Shown here piece by piece: positions 1 to 11,210 of a stretch of DNA of 64,000 bases. The position numbers were made by a program, and so were the translations under genes. The notes under the pieces were generated by a model. It saw only the letters and a program-made list of their open reading frames with translations. It was not told the origin of the DNA and did not search any database. The stretch spans positions 1,240,001 to 1,304,000 of the forward strand of contig CADCXA010000024.1 in NCBI GenBank assembly GCA_902806565.1, read 5' to 3'. The DNA comes from Hypoxylon rubiginosum (lineage: Eukaryota > Ascomycota > Sordariomycetes > Xylariales > Hypoxylaceae). Positions within the stretch are counted from its first letter, which is position 1. Every line of letters starts with the position of its first letter.

Positions 1-816
1 GCTTTCCCCGCAGCATCATGGGATGCTGTTCGTGAACCATCGGGCTATGAACGAGGGGGGAGAGATAGATACTTGGGTATGTAAGTTAGAAGGGGGTATG
101 GGGCTGCTAGTTCTATGTAGCTGCAGTACTTGGCTGGTATCAAAAGATCCATTATTCTTCTTTGTGTGGAATATGGGTAGCCTTTTATACTTTCTCCTCC
201 TTCGCCATTCATTCCTCCATCACATTCATTCATTCAGTTCCAGAGTCAGTAGCGCTGGTGTCTTGTCTGAGGTTGCCGTCACAGTCGTCGTCGCAGTCGC
301 AGTCGCCATCGGAATATACAAGGTATAGCACTAACGAATAAGAAATAAGAAAGACTTTATTGCGATATTTGTTCTTAGATGGGAAGACCCTGCATCGAAC
401 TGAACATGAGAGGAATTGGACGGATCCTGCGCATTCCATAGGTCAACTAGCGGAGAAAAGGGATTGCTTCGTTGGTAGGGTAATGTTTTGACCGGTCAAG
501 ACTTTGGAAGAGACTCGACAAACCAGCTCTAAGAGTTTAATTAAGAGATCCAAGTTCTCTGTTAGGTACTCAGGTGTTTCGTAAGTATTAGACCGGTTAC
601 TTTTTATCTCTCCGCTAATAGAAACTCTTAGGGCCTTTTAAAGATTAGGTTTTAAGTCAACGCTACCTCCGGCAGGCTCTGGACAGGCAGGCGGGCAGGC
701 AGCTCAGGTGTTGCACAGCGCCATATTCGTCGCTATTCCGTCACCCCCAACCCCCTAAGCACCCCCAATCACACCTAGCCTACAGGTCTACAGGTACCTA
801 AAACGCCTAACCAATA
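1..816. other. Intergenic, upstream of atg22
   Basis: No credible gene is visible. The open frames here are short and match no known family. A GTC/GTCGCA-type simple repeat lies around 280-312. The stretch 660-816 leads into the atg22 start and should hold its promoter and 5' UTR. I see no clear TATA box. Confidence 0.6.
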
Positions 817-3053
817 ATGGTCCCTCGGATCGATGAACAGCTGCGCCGCCCGGCTCCAACTTCACGCTTACTTTCAGTCCAGTCAATCGTGTCCAAATAC
901 TCTCTCCGTTCACATTCTTCCTCCTTTGAAGCTGACGATGAGCGCTCGACATCCACCGAGTCAGGCAGAATGACCCCAGCACCCAGTATCGACCATGTCG
1001 AAAATGGCCCGCCTCCCGGTCGCTATCCTGGCGAAGACACGCGTCCGACTAGCACCAAAGAGCTTGCTGGTTGGTACATGTATGCCTTTGCAGCAGAGAC
1101 CTACGTGATATGCGGTTAGTCTTGGACTCTTCTATTTTACTATTATGACTATGATTACGCTTCGAATTAATGCTAACTATTAATAGCTATATGTGAGTAA
1201 CTGCATCCTATACTTCCCATCGTCCACGTCCACGTTCCCGTCCACTTAGATAGTCCGATGGCGATCGTGTCCGAGACCGACTACGACTACGACTACAACT
1301 ACAACTACAACTACAACTAGACATAGTCTATCATTAGTTTATAAATAAACATATTCAACCCAAGCTCACCTTGCTGCAAATAGCTTCCTTCATTCCGATC
1401 TTGTTAGAGAGTTTAGCAAGAGAAAATGGCGTCCTACTATCCGATCGAGAAACGCCCTGCGACAACAACTCTAGTGGCCAATGTATCGTCACTGTCTTGG
1501 GCATCGAAATCAACACGGCCAGCTTTGCCATGTATACCTTCAGCATCAGCGTCCTCCTCCAGGCACTCCTAGTAGTCAGCATCAGCTGTGCGGCCGACCA
1601 CGGCAATTACCGGAAACGCTTATTACTGACGTTCGCCTGGGTGGGAAGCTTCTGCGTCATGTTTTACATCTTCATCTCCAAAGAGATATATATACTCGGC
1701 GCACTACTTACCATTATCTCCAACACATCATTCGGGGCCTCCTTTGTTCTCTTGAACTCTTTCCTCCCCCTCCTCGTCCGTCATCACCCGAAAGTACAGG
1801 AATCAGTAGCCGGCATACCAGAAGACTTCGATCTCGAAGACGAGACACTGATCGAGTCGCAATCTCTCTCGACCTCCGCGACTCTCGACGAACACCCGCT
1901 AAGCAGCTCGACAACTGCTCTCCTACCGCAAGGCGATGATGATGATATCCACGATCTGCGGCGAGTACCGACTCACGAGGAGATTACTTCCATCGAGCTT
2001 CAGCTATCGATGCAGATATCCGCGCAAGGGATTGGGATTGGCTATAGCGCCGCCTTGTTCGTACAGTGCGCTTCTATCGTGATACTTGTGGCGATGGGTA
2101 GCTCGACCTGGTCACAACGTGTCGTACTCTTTTTCATCGGGGCGTGGTGGGCTATCTTCACAATACCGGCGGCCATGTGGCTTCGACCTAGACCCGGCCC
2201 TCCTCTTGTGCAGAGTGCATACCGAGGCACACGCGCTTGGTTATCATATATCGCATACTCGTGGAAGAATCTGTTCCGGACCATTAAGCTGGCGCGCCGC
2301 TTGATTGACATCGTCTTATTCCTGGCGAGCTGGTTCCTCATCTCCGATGCCATTGCGACGGTATCTTCGACGGCAATATTGTTCGCCAAGACCCAGCTGG
2401 GCATGAAGCCGTGGGCGCTTGGGATGATCAACGTCATAGCTACTAGTACTGGTGTCATGGGCGCGTTCGGCTGGTCCTTTATATCCAGGCATTTTAAGTT
2501 GCGGCCGCATCAGACTATTCTGGGCTGCGTTGCTCTCTTCGAAACTATCCCTATCTATGGTCTTCTTGGCTACCTACCCATCGTTCAGCGATGGGGAGTT
2601 ATCGGGCTCCAGCGGCCGTGGGAGATGTACCTGTTGGCCGCTGTTTACGGATTCGTGCTCGGCGGACTTAGTTCGTACTGCCGGTCGCTGTACGGCGAGC
2701 TGATTCCTCCCGGATCTGAAGCTGCATTCTACGCTCTCTATGCCATCACGGATAAGGGGTCCAGTATCTTCGGGCCCGTAATAGTGGGAGCTATCATAGA
2801 TGCCACTGGGGAAATTCGACCGGCATTCTGGTTCCTGGCAGCGTTGGTCGGTATCCCCGCCCCGATCATCTACTTTGTCAATGTTGAACGTGGCAAATTC
2901 GAGGGAGAGAAACTGGCTGAGGTGATCGAAGGATTCAAGAACGTAGGAAATAGCAATGGCGACAATTCCCGTGATAATTCCGAAAGCGAAGGAATGCTGG
3001 CTACTTATGATAGCAATCATGAGGGGGTTGACGATCATGAGGCGAGACCATAA
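817..3053 (+). CDS. atg22: Atg22-like vacuolar amino acid effluxer (autophagy)
   Basis: Exons are 817-1114, 1187-1192 and 1384-3053, giving 657 aa. Atg22 proteins are multi-pass vacuolar membrane transporters of the major facilitator type that export amino acids released by autophagic breakdown. The N-terminus is a Ser-rich cytosolic tail (about residues 1-85), followed by the family's first membrane segment ([15 protein letters not shown]) and many hydrophobic segments. A loop rich in acidic and Ser residues lies at about 225-295. Family-like stretches include [16 protein letters not shown] and [15 protein letters not shown]. Intron 1 is GTTAGT..TAATAG with a GCTAAC branch site; intron 2 is GTGAGT..AAATAG. 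The 6-nt middle exon makes the junction read [14 protein letters not shown], the same length as the family's VCGxGSFxPxxLE stretch. The tail after the last segment is Asn/Ser/Asp-rich. Neighbours show no functional link. The family call is firm; the microexon is inferred from splice sites and alignment to the remembered family motif. Confidence 0.9.
1279..1320 (+). repeat. Hexanucleotide repeat in atg22 intron 2
   Basis: There are seven 6-bp units in a row: three GACTAC, three AACTAC and one AACTAG. They lie in the middle of the 191-nt second intron, which is longer than most introns here. Confidence 0.9.
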
Positions 3054-4596
3054 TATTTATAACACCTCTGGAGTTCTCTCATGTCAGGGACTTTCTATCC
3101 TGCATACTCTATTCTGCATAGCGACGGCGTTGGCTACACATTGCAAAACAAAATGTGGATAGGCCCATCCATCTGATGTCTACCTAACCTAGGTAGTTTC
3201 TTAATCTCAGACTCCATCTAATTAACTATCAAACTATATTGGACAAGTCCCGTGTAACCTTTTTTTCACCTGATGCCTCTTGCCTGGCATGCTGCTCGCG
3301 ATATTATACCAAAACTGGCCAATGCCATTGGATACATAGTAGACTATTACAGCTAAGCCAATGAGAAGAAGCTACTTACCTGATAAGTATAGCCTATAGG
3401 TACACTCGTATATCATATCAGATAGTACTTTCATACCTACCCTTTTTTAAAAGGAGTATAAGAATAATTCACTCAACATAGTCTCCTATAGAGATTAGCT
3501 ATTCGAAAGAACTGGGTAAACAACTTTGAATGTTTAACAAAGTGAATATGAAGTGGTTGTCATAGCTCCCAGCTTGCCAGAGAGCTCTCAGCTGACAGCT
3601 TCCGATATAGCCAGGGGTACCTGGACATATAGTATACCTCGGTACCTATAGCTAAGGTACGGTAACACACGGCACGTATCGGTGGTAAACAAAAGGGGCT
3701 TAGCGTAGTATGCAGCTCGGTGGAAAGTGTCCAGTATTTTGAAGACTTGGCTTTAGCTGCTTAGGCGACTTTCCTCCATTCGCGTCTTTCTCCTCCCCCG
3801 TCCTTCTCCAAATATTTAATAATTCCTTAAGAAGAGAATTGTCGTGCTGGTGGCAGGTGGTGGCTAAAATCGCAAAAAATAAGGAGCGCGCCCATCGCAA
3901 TACCTAATTCATCGCCGACTAAACTCCTTCTCTCTTTTCTCTTCTCTCCTTTTCCTTGCTATAGCCGTAGCCGTAGCGGCCTGGGTAACGTCTAATACAG
4001 CCCCCAATCGCCAATCGGGTCCGCAACGAAGAGCTTTGAAGGGCCGTTTCTGCATCGCATGCTCCTTTTTGATAGGCTCGTTACATCTAGCAGCTCTCCG
4101 AAGCCGATTAGACGTTGGTTATGTTGCAATTTTGACTCCTGCGGCACTGCAGATTCGGGGCCTATCTTTCTGTATCTCTCTCTAGCATTATTTGTCGGTT
4201 TATAAGAGACGCGCCAAGCTGCCAGATATTTTCCCCCCTTCCCCGCCACGCCTGTTTCCGGCTTACGATTTTCTTCAATCGCAACCTCCCGAAGCTCATC
4301 AAACCTCGTCCAGGTCATCACCAGCGACAAGTAGGCACCGGGCCACCATTTCCTTCAAAGTCGCCGACTTCTCTATTCTGCCGTCTGCCTTGCTTGGTAG
4401 TTTCTAATCGTGTTTGGCTTGTTATCGACTGCGCGCGCAGGATCAAACCGTTTCCCCCCCCTTCAAGCGCAATCGTCCACCAATAACAAGTCGGCATATT
4501 CCCTAATCAGGATTCTCCATCCGCGTCAACGTCAACATCCCACACTCAATCCTCATCCACCCCGAACGTAGTGAGCTTCGTACGAAATATCCCACG
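3054..4596. other. Intergenic between atg22 and the BAH/PHD gene
   Basis: It holds the atg22 3' end and the promoter and 5' UTR of the next gene. No supported gene is visible. A long pyrimidine-rich tract (about 3921-3962, CT-rich and ending in CTATAG) and C-rich runs near 4450 precede the start at 4597, as is common for fungal promoters and leaders. Confidence 0.6.
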
Positions 4597-6020
4597 ATGG
4601 CGACTGCTCGTAAGCGACCGCGTCCCGATTTGGAGGAGAGTCAGGCAGAATGTCCGTTTAGCGTCGTCCATCCCGACCCCAACGAGAAGGAAAAGAAAGT
4701 AAAGCGCAGAAGACAAGAGTCCAACGAAGACCACCCTCAGCCCAAGATCTTGCTCCAAGCTTCGCCCTTTTCACCATTGGGCAAATTTAAAGATCCTAAT
4801 AATACTATGGACCGCCATTATCAGGTCCAACCGTATCAGAAGTGGATGGACATGACGCGATACAATAGCTTTGTTCGTAGGTACCCTGTTTTTCTTTCCC
4901 TACTTGCGCACCTCGCTAATAATAGGACAACAGTCAATGGTGTCAAGTATTGGAGCGAAGGCTTCATATTTGTCGCTAATAACTCGACGATCGAGCGCCA
5001 GAAGAATCCGGGCGAGACCCTGCAACCGAGGAAGAAGTCGGATGACGACTGGGTTGCGCGAATCCTCGAGATTCGAGCAAGCGACGAGCATCACGTCTAT
5101 GCGCGCGTGTATTGGATGTATTGGCCAGACGAGTTACCGACCGGAACGCTGGATGGGAAGAGGCAGGTTCAGGGAAGACAGTGGTATCATGGTGCGAATG
5201 AGTTGATCGCATCGAATCATAGTATGTCTTGGTCCTCCGTGTTTGCGTCGCTTTTCTAACAAAGCTATAGTGGACGTGATCAATGTGGTTAGTGTCACTG
5301 CCGCAGCGACCGTCAACCAATGGGACGAGACAAACGAAGAAGAGGTGCAGCCTGCGCTTTATTGGCGCCAGGCGTTCGATGTCCGCAGCATGGAACTTTC
5401 TGTAAGTCTAAAAGGCCTTTGTCCTGACTCGCGTGCTAACTAACGAGGTTTAGTCTGCCGAACTGCGCTGCCAATGTAATCGTCCCGAAAATCCAGACAA
5501 GCGACTATTTGGCTGCTCGAACGAAGACTGTAAGAGGTGGCTTCACGATGAATGCCTGATCCACGAAGCACTCCTGAAGACGTACAAACGTCTAGGAACC
5601 GATAAGCCTCATAAGTCTGCGCCGGTGAAGGAAGAGGAAGGTGGTGAGGGTGCTAAGCGACCCCTGAGTCCTAGTGAGTCGGGCGCGGCGCAAACCACGG
5701 AGCAATCGATCGACGTCAAGCCTGAAGAGCACCAGCAGACAATAAAACTTGCCGACGTCGAAGGTACCCTTCCTGCGATCAAAGCCGAGAGCGCAAACGT
5801 CTCAGTTGCTGAGCCTAAGCGGAGAGGACGACCGAAAAAGTCGGAACGTGACGATCCGACAGCAATTAAGCCATACGAAGGACTGTTCGAGGCTATCATC
5901 CAGAGTGACCTCAGCCCGCCGATGCTCGAGGTGACAGATCTCCGAGACAGCGTGACGGGGGGAGAAAAGTCTTGGACGGAGCCGCTCCATTGTCTCATCT
6001 GCAACCATGAGCTTCAGTGA
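4597..6020 (+). CDS. BAH and PHD domain chromatin-reader protein
   Basis: Exons are 4597-4880, 4926-5221, 5271-5401 and 5454-6020, giving 425 aa. The N-terminus is basic with nuclear-signal-like clusters (KVKRRR). A BAH domain spans about residues 98-235 (NGVKYWSEGFIFV, ARVYWMYWPDELP, YHGANELIASNHMDVI). The PHD finger begins in exon 4 with CQC, CSNEDC and HDEC, and its last Cys pair (CLIC) lies only at the extreme C-terminus. About 150 charged residues with AT-hook-like and nuclear-signal-like RRGRPKK sit between HDEC and CLIC. Fungal proteins of this layout resemble the plant EBS/SHL histone-mark readers, so a nuclear chromatin-binding role is likely but inferred. Introns 2 and 3 have standard sites (GTATGT..CTATAG, GTAAGT..TTTAG). 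Intron 1 is only 45 nt, divisible by three and free of stops, so the first two exons are also open if it is retained. Confidence 0.85.
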
Positions 6021-7390
6021 TGATGCTATACCGACGCATTATGGCTAGCCGCTGAACAACCCCTACGTTATATCGGGTCGATCCGACTAGTATATACCGA
6101 AAATGCCCGCCCAAGCTTTACTAGTAAGCCTGGTCTTGATCCTTTTTTTCGCCCGGCGTTCTGGGAGTGAACAAATGATATCCCTGCATATTTTTGCGGG
6201 GCGCTTGCCTTGTTCTGTTTATTAACTTGTTATTGGCCATGAATTGAGGAGGTTATGGGAGCGGGAGAGCAGATTGACGACGTGGGACGGGACGGGGACG
6301 TGAAGAGAAAAGGGGGAAGCTAAAAGTTTGAGTGTCTCGAGGAGGACTAGACTGGAGGTGTGGTATTTACGGAAAGTACCTAGGTCCCACCAAAGAGACC
6401 AATACTCGATCGTTGTTTAAGAGGAGTAAGGTAGTGGTTGAGCTCGGTGGTCGATGGATATCAGTTAGTTGGAACCGTTCTCGTGACGTGACAGGCGACA
6501 GGCTAGTGTTGTGTTGATTATGTATATAGGTTTATGAAAAAAGGTATCAGTATTCCGATCAGTAATCCGTTCCCAATAATAACAGGATAGAGAGTATGCT
6601 GTGGAACCTATTTTAAGGTATTGTTTCTTAGAGGAACGATGCTCGTCTACCAGGTCGTACGTAGTCAGTTTTCTGTTCCAAGTTAAATTCAGGTCAATGT
6701 CGCACTTTGGGCGCACCTTAAAGGTCTGTGTTTAACTATCGAGCTCTTCTCACTTTACATGAAACCCTCCCTGCGTAAGATCCGATAACATGGATCTATC
6801 TACGCTTTGAACTCACCTATAGTAGCAAACATACTCGTAGGTCTACATAGTGTTCAGACGGAATATACCCCTTAGCTCGGGAAAACATTCCTAGATGAAT
6901 AATTCGATTAAACCACATTTAAGTACGTAAACCATAGCTGATTAATCTTCCGAGCCGGAGCGTGTGGCTGTGGAAGCATCTAGATGTGGCTGGTGAGGTG
7001 ACCCACCATAGCTCAGGGAAGGTCATACGCTGCGTGATTGGTCAGCCTTAGCTTTTAGTAGTCCCCACCTTCACTTCAGCCTTTCATTCTCTTTCTTCCC
7101 ATCGTCGCCTTCAACCTCTTCAACCTTTTTTCGCCTCCTACATAAATCTACCGATACCTAGGAATTTCAACAGACGATCACGCTCATTGCGATTTCGATT
7201 CAATCCCAATCGTGTAATTCTTATTTTTGCGCGCTTAATTGAATCAATCGTCGCGACTCTCGTCTTAAAGAACAGCAACCAAACAAACATCACCTTTCCT
7301 CCAACCCATTCGTCCGCCCAACAACCAGCAATAAATCGTAATCCTCAAAGCCACCGATCAACCCGACCAACAACAAACCCGGCAGCAAAG
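6021..7390. other. Intergenic between BAH/PHD gene and U2AF
   Basis: No supported gene is visible. A pyrimidine-rich stretch at about 7066-7135 precedes the U2AF start and probably belongs to its promoter and 5' UTR. The U2AF frame stays open upstream to about 7187 but contains no ATG before 7391, so that upstream part is leader rather than protein. Confidence 0.6.
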
Positions 7391-8020
7391 ATGGCCAACT
7401 TCCTCGCGTCCATCTTCGGCACGGAGCAGGACAAGGTGAACTGCTCCTTCTACTACAAAATCGGGGCGTGCCGACACGGAGATCGATGCTCGCGAAAGCA
7501 CGTCAAGCCGTCGTATTCGCAAACCATCCTCTTGCCCAGCATGTACCAGAACCCGGCGCACGACGCGCGGGCCCGCCTGACACCGGAGCAGTGCGCGAAC
7601 CACTTCGACGCCTTCTACGAGGACCTGTGGTGCGAGCTGTGCCGATACGGCGAGCTCGAGGAGCTCGTGGTCTGCGACAACACCAACGACCACCTGGTGG
7701 GCAACGTGTACGCGCGCTTCAAGTACGAAGACGCGGCGCAGAAGGCGTGCGACCAGCTCAACTCCCGCTGGTACGCGGGGAGGCCCGTCTACTGCGAGCT
7801 GTCGCCCGTGACCGACTTCCGCGAGGCGTGCTGCCGCCTCAACAGCGGCGAGGGCTGCGTGCGCGGCGGCTTCTGCAACTTCATCCACCGCAAGAACCCG
7901 AGCCCGGAGCTCGAGCGCGACCTCACGCTGTCGACCAAGAAGTGGCTCAAGATGCGGGGGCGCGACGAGAAGAGCGTCAGCCGCAGCCCGAGCCCCGAGC
8001 CCACCCGCAAGCGTTACTAG
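7391..8020 (+). CDS. U2AF23: U2AF small subunit (U2AF23/35), 3' splice-site factor
   Basis: A single-exon gene encodes 209 aa, matching the size of fungal U2AF small subunits. The protein pairs with the large U2AF subunit and binds the AG at the 3' splice site in the nucleus. The first CCCH zinc finger is Cys18-Cys27-Cys33-His37. A U2AF-homology (RRM-like) domain spans about 45-145, with the conserved Trp region DLWCEL near residue 80. The second CCCH finger is Cys147-Cys156-Cys162-His166. The C-terminus is a short Arg/Ser tail ending SPEPTRKRY. The start is the ATG in an AAGATGGCC context; no upstream in-frame ATG exists. Codons almost all end in G or C, which creates long shadow frames on both strands. 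The stop at 8018-8020 is followed by a long open stretch in the same frame, listed separately. Confidence 0.96.
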   Translation: MANFLASIFGTEQDKVNCSFYYKIGACRHGDRCSRKHVKPSYSQTILLPSMYQNPAHDARARLTPEQCANHFDAFYEDLWCELCRYGELEELVVCDNTNDHLVGNVYARFKYEDAAQKACDQLNSRWYAGRPVYCELSPVTDFREACCRLNSGEGCVRGGFCNFIHRKNPSPELERDLTLSTKKWLKMRGRDEKSVSRSPSPEPTRKRY

Positions 8021-8452
8021 AGCGAGCGCCCTTGCTGCTCTCGGCCGGCCGAAGAAGAGGAGGTCTGTAGTACTAAGACTACAACTGCCGCCACTACTAC
8101 GGATACGGACGAGGACGCCGACGCCGGCGAAGCGGGAAAAGAGGCGGCACGATGGCGTCGCGAGTGGGACTTGCTCTTTAAAGACTACCAGTACGATGCC
8201 GAGAAGTACTACGGCGTGAAGCTCGAGCGGGACGACCAATACGACTACGACTACCGGGCGAAGCCGGATCCGGAAGAAGATAACGAAAATAATACAATGG
8301 AGAGCATCGAGACCGAAGAGGAGGAGAGCGCGAAGGAGAGCGACTACGCTCGGCAACGAAAGTACAGAGAAAGAGATTATTATCGTTACTACACTCCTCC
8401 GAGTCTGACGCGCAGCAGTGGCAGTGGCAGTACACCGGATACCCCTTGGTAG
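8021..8452 (+). other. In-frame open extension after U2AF stop (143 codons plus stop)
   Basis: Directly after the U2AF TAG the same frame stays open until TAG at 8450-8452. It would encode an acidic, Tyr-rich, charged tail with pieces such as FKDYQYDAEKYYGVKLERDD and RKYRERDYYRYYTPP. Third codon positions are mostly G or C while second positions are mostly A, the pattern of translated sequence rather than of a 3' UTR. There is no in-frame ATG near its beginning; the first is far inside, at codon 90. I found no splice pair that removes the stop and keeps frame. It may be a readthrough tail, an old C-terminus cut off by a new stop, a sequencing error at the TAG, or chance. Confidence 0.45.
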
Positions 8453-9231
8453 TTTTCATATTTATTCTGTTCTTCTATCGCGCAAGCGACTCGGGAGGAC
8501 GGAGAACGAACGAGTCACCATTTCTTCTTCCCTCCCCCCTCTACACACAATACAAGAGGCATCGTTGTTTGGTTTTAACAAGGGGGCAAAAAACCTTTAT
8601 GGTTTGGTTTTCGGCGTTGGTGGAAAATGATTTTTTTCGCAGATGACATGCGAGGCGGCAAAGAGCAAAAATTCGCGATTCCGTTTCGTCCTGTTTTTGT
8701 ACTAGTACTCCAAGTCGTGATAGGTAGCTCTGCCTGTTGCTTCCTACCAAGTCTCATGTAAATCATGAATGGAAAAAAAAGACGTTGAGCATCGCGAATC
8801 TCGATGTGTTACTCTTTACCTACATCCTAAAGTTATCTTACCTTGCGTGATGTGAAACTCATGATAGTGTGCATGCTATTTCATATATATCCTTGTAACC
8901 TGGCTTCTCTTTGATATTGCTACAGCTATGCAAGTTCCGACATCTACTACCCAAGAGGGACATCCATCCATCCGCGTGTCTAGTCCAGCTCCTCACGACC
9001 CTCCAATCTTCTAACCCGAGGCGACCTACCCCCTCCCATCCTCGAGAAATGCACATGAAATGAAACCCTCCCTATGCCTCATGAATACTCGAGCACGGAG
9101 AATGGATCAATGGGATGGAACGTGGAACGTTGGCTGGTTGATGTGTCTGGTATATTATTTCCTTCCTATTGCCACAGAGCCGCCCGCCTCATCATCTCGT
9201 GCGTGAGGCGAGAACAACAACAACCACGTCA
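8453..9231. other. Convergent intergenic region
   Basis: It holds the 3' ends of U2AF (+) and the Osh gene (-). No gene is supported; the reading frames here are short and low in content. Confidence 0.6.
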
Positions 9232-11210
9232 TCATCCCTGGGCGTCGAAGAAGTCGTCGTTGCTCTCGGCCGTGTCCCCCCTCTTCATCCCGGGCGCCGC
9301 CGGCAGGTCCTTCTTCATATCGCCCGTAAAGTCGATCAGGGGCCCCTCCGGCTCGCGGCTCGTCGATTTCAGCATGCTCGAGATGTCCTTGCTACCACTC
9401 CTGGACGACGGCGCCGCGGCCGGGGCGGGAGCGGCGGCGGCAGGCTGCTCGTCGTTTTGGCCAAAGTCGATCAGATCGTCGTCGTCCTTCTTATCCTCCG
9501 AGGCGGGATGACCGGCACTTTGCGGGTTCCCGGCCGATGAGCTTGGCGGAATGATGTTCCGGTCGCTCGGCTTTTGGCCCGGTATTATCGGGTAAATGGC
9601 CATAATCTGCTCGGCTTGCTTTTCCGGCGTTGCGCCATCACTTTCAGTTCTCGGTTAGTAAAAGCAATATCGAACATCATAGTAAAACCGTGGAAAATGG
9701 GCCAACCCACATGTGAGCATTGATAATCCACTCCAAGTGTTCTATATCTACCGCGTCGCCGTAGTCATGGTCCACTCTCTTAAATAATCTCGGATGCCAT
9801 TCTACGCCTGCCGCTACTCTACTCGCCGCCTCGTCTCTCTGCTGATCTTCGACCTTGGTCTTCTCGTCGGTTGCTAGTTCGTGATTCCTGTCTTTCACCG
9901 CTTGCGCCGTCTTCCGCCATAGCTTTTGCGACTCCCGCTCATCTTGTTCTTCCAGTGGTCGGACGCGTGGTTTCGAAGACTTTACTTTTCGGGCGTCGAA
10001 GAACATATCCTTGTGCCCATTCTGAACTCCTCGTTAGCCGGTGGTGAGACGACATTATTTGCAGGGCTACCTACCCTGAGATCCTTGACAAACATCTCCT
10101 CGCTCCATAGACCCGATAGCTCGAAGAGGATCTGCCCGGTGCGGTCGTCTTTTATCGTACCCCCGATGGCATTATACGTACCGCTAACCCAGCCCTTCGT
10201 CTTAAAGTCGACGTCAGCCGAGAGGCCCAGCTCGGGGCATCGCACAACGCTATGGTCGCCTAATTCGTACTTCATGTTGCCGAACAGGATTCCCCTCGCG
10301 TACATGTTAGGCTGCGTAAGCCAACTACACACGCACATTAGCTAGTCCTTATGCTATAGCCTCGCGAGTTTCACATACTATCTTTCTCCCTTTTTCGGAT
10401 CCTTCCCCCTATTCGCCAAGGTGAGCACAGCGATTCCCTCCATAAGACTGGCGGCCGAGTTGCCCAAGAACTTGCTCCTAGGCTTCAGGGTGCCGTCTAT
10501 GCGAATATGGTGCTCGGGGGCCATATAAAAATAACTCGACTTAGGGGGATGATGCGACGTCTGTTCGGAGATGTAGTAGGCGCGGGTATTGTCGGGCAGG
10601 TCCCAATAACAGGAGAACACCTCGCCGAGGATCGGATTAAGAGGCTTCTTAACACCCCTACAGCCAGATGTTAGTCGTCGTTTCACCAACTATAAATAGA
10701 AGAGCTGTGGGAGGTATATATACGGCGGTCTGATATGCCAACCACTGAGATAAAACTTGACTACGGAGACGAAGCGCTCGACAGGGTCGTCGATATGTGG
10801 TATCGGGAGGAGCATCTCGGGATGGCACATAAAGCTACATTCAACTTAGGTCAGCCTCTGCTCTCCAGAGTCCGCTATGCGATAAGTTGGAGGTATCGAG
10901 ATACGCACTTGGTGATACGTTCTAGCATGCTTCGCGGCTCGAGGATGAAGGTAGGCAAGACAACTCTACTAAGGTCGGCGCCAGGGCGCAGTTGGGATAT
11001 GATGTGGGTTAGGACTGCGTTTCGGTTAGTCCCGTCGAACACCGTATTTATTTTTATTTTTAGGAGTGCTAATTTAGAGAATCACTAACCATTGCCCTGC
11101 TCGGGCTCGATAATGGAGGTATCATCGTCGTCGGCGCCGTCCCCAGACGATCTGCTACCTGGACAAGGCGGTACAAATGTCAGCGATCTCGCAGCCTTAC
11201 CGAAGAACAT
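9232..11210 (-). CDS. Oxysterol-binding-protein family, Osh6/Osh7-type lipid exchanger
   Basis: Exons on the minus strand are 11210-11090, 11014-10909, 10834-10724, 10657-10379, 10324-10075, 10021-9711 and 9640-9232, giving 528 aa; all phases join. The ORD fold begins with [15 protein letters not shown], the form seen in Osh6/7 and human ORP5/8, which exchange phosphatidylserine for PI4P at ER-plasma membrane contacts. The family signature SEQTSHHPP is at about 143-151. There is no PH or ankyrin domain. After the ORD comes a charged helical stretch with GVEWHPRLF, then a low-complexity tail with Ala/Pro runs and two LIDF motifs (DDLIDFG and PLIDFT). Near the start, positions 11197-11156 form a possible extra 42-nt intron (GTAAGG..TCCAG, divisible by three, no stop); removing it gives [11 protein letters not shown] and a 514-aa protein closer to the usual N-terminus. 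Family is firm; the PS/PI4P substrate is inferred from the subfamily motif. Confidence 0.9.

Noticed and set aside
7468..8070. 200-codon plus-strand frame overlapping U2AF
   Set aside because: It is Arg/Ala/Pro-rich, the typical +1 shadow of GC-rich coding sequence.
7358..8356. 332-codon open frame on the minus strand over U2AF
   Set aside because: It is a shadow of the G/C-ending codons of U2AF; Val/Ala/Leu-rich with no family pattern.
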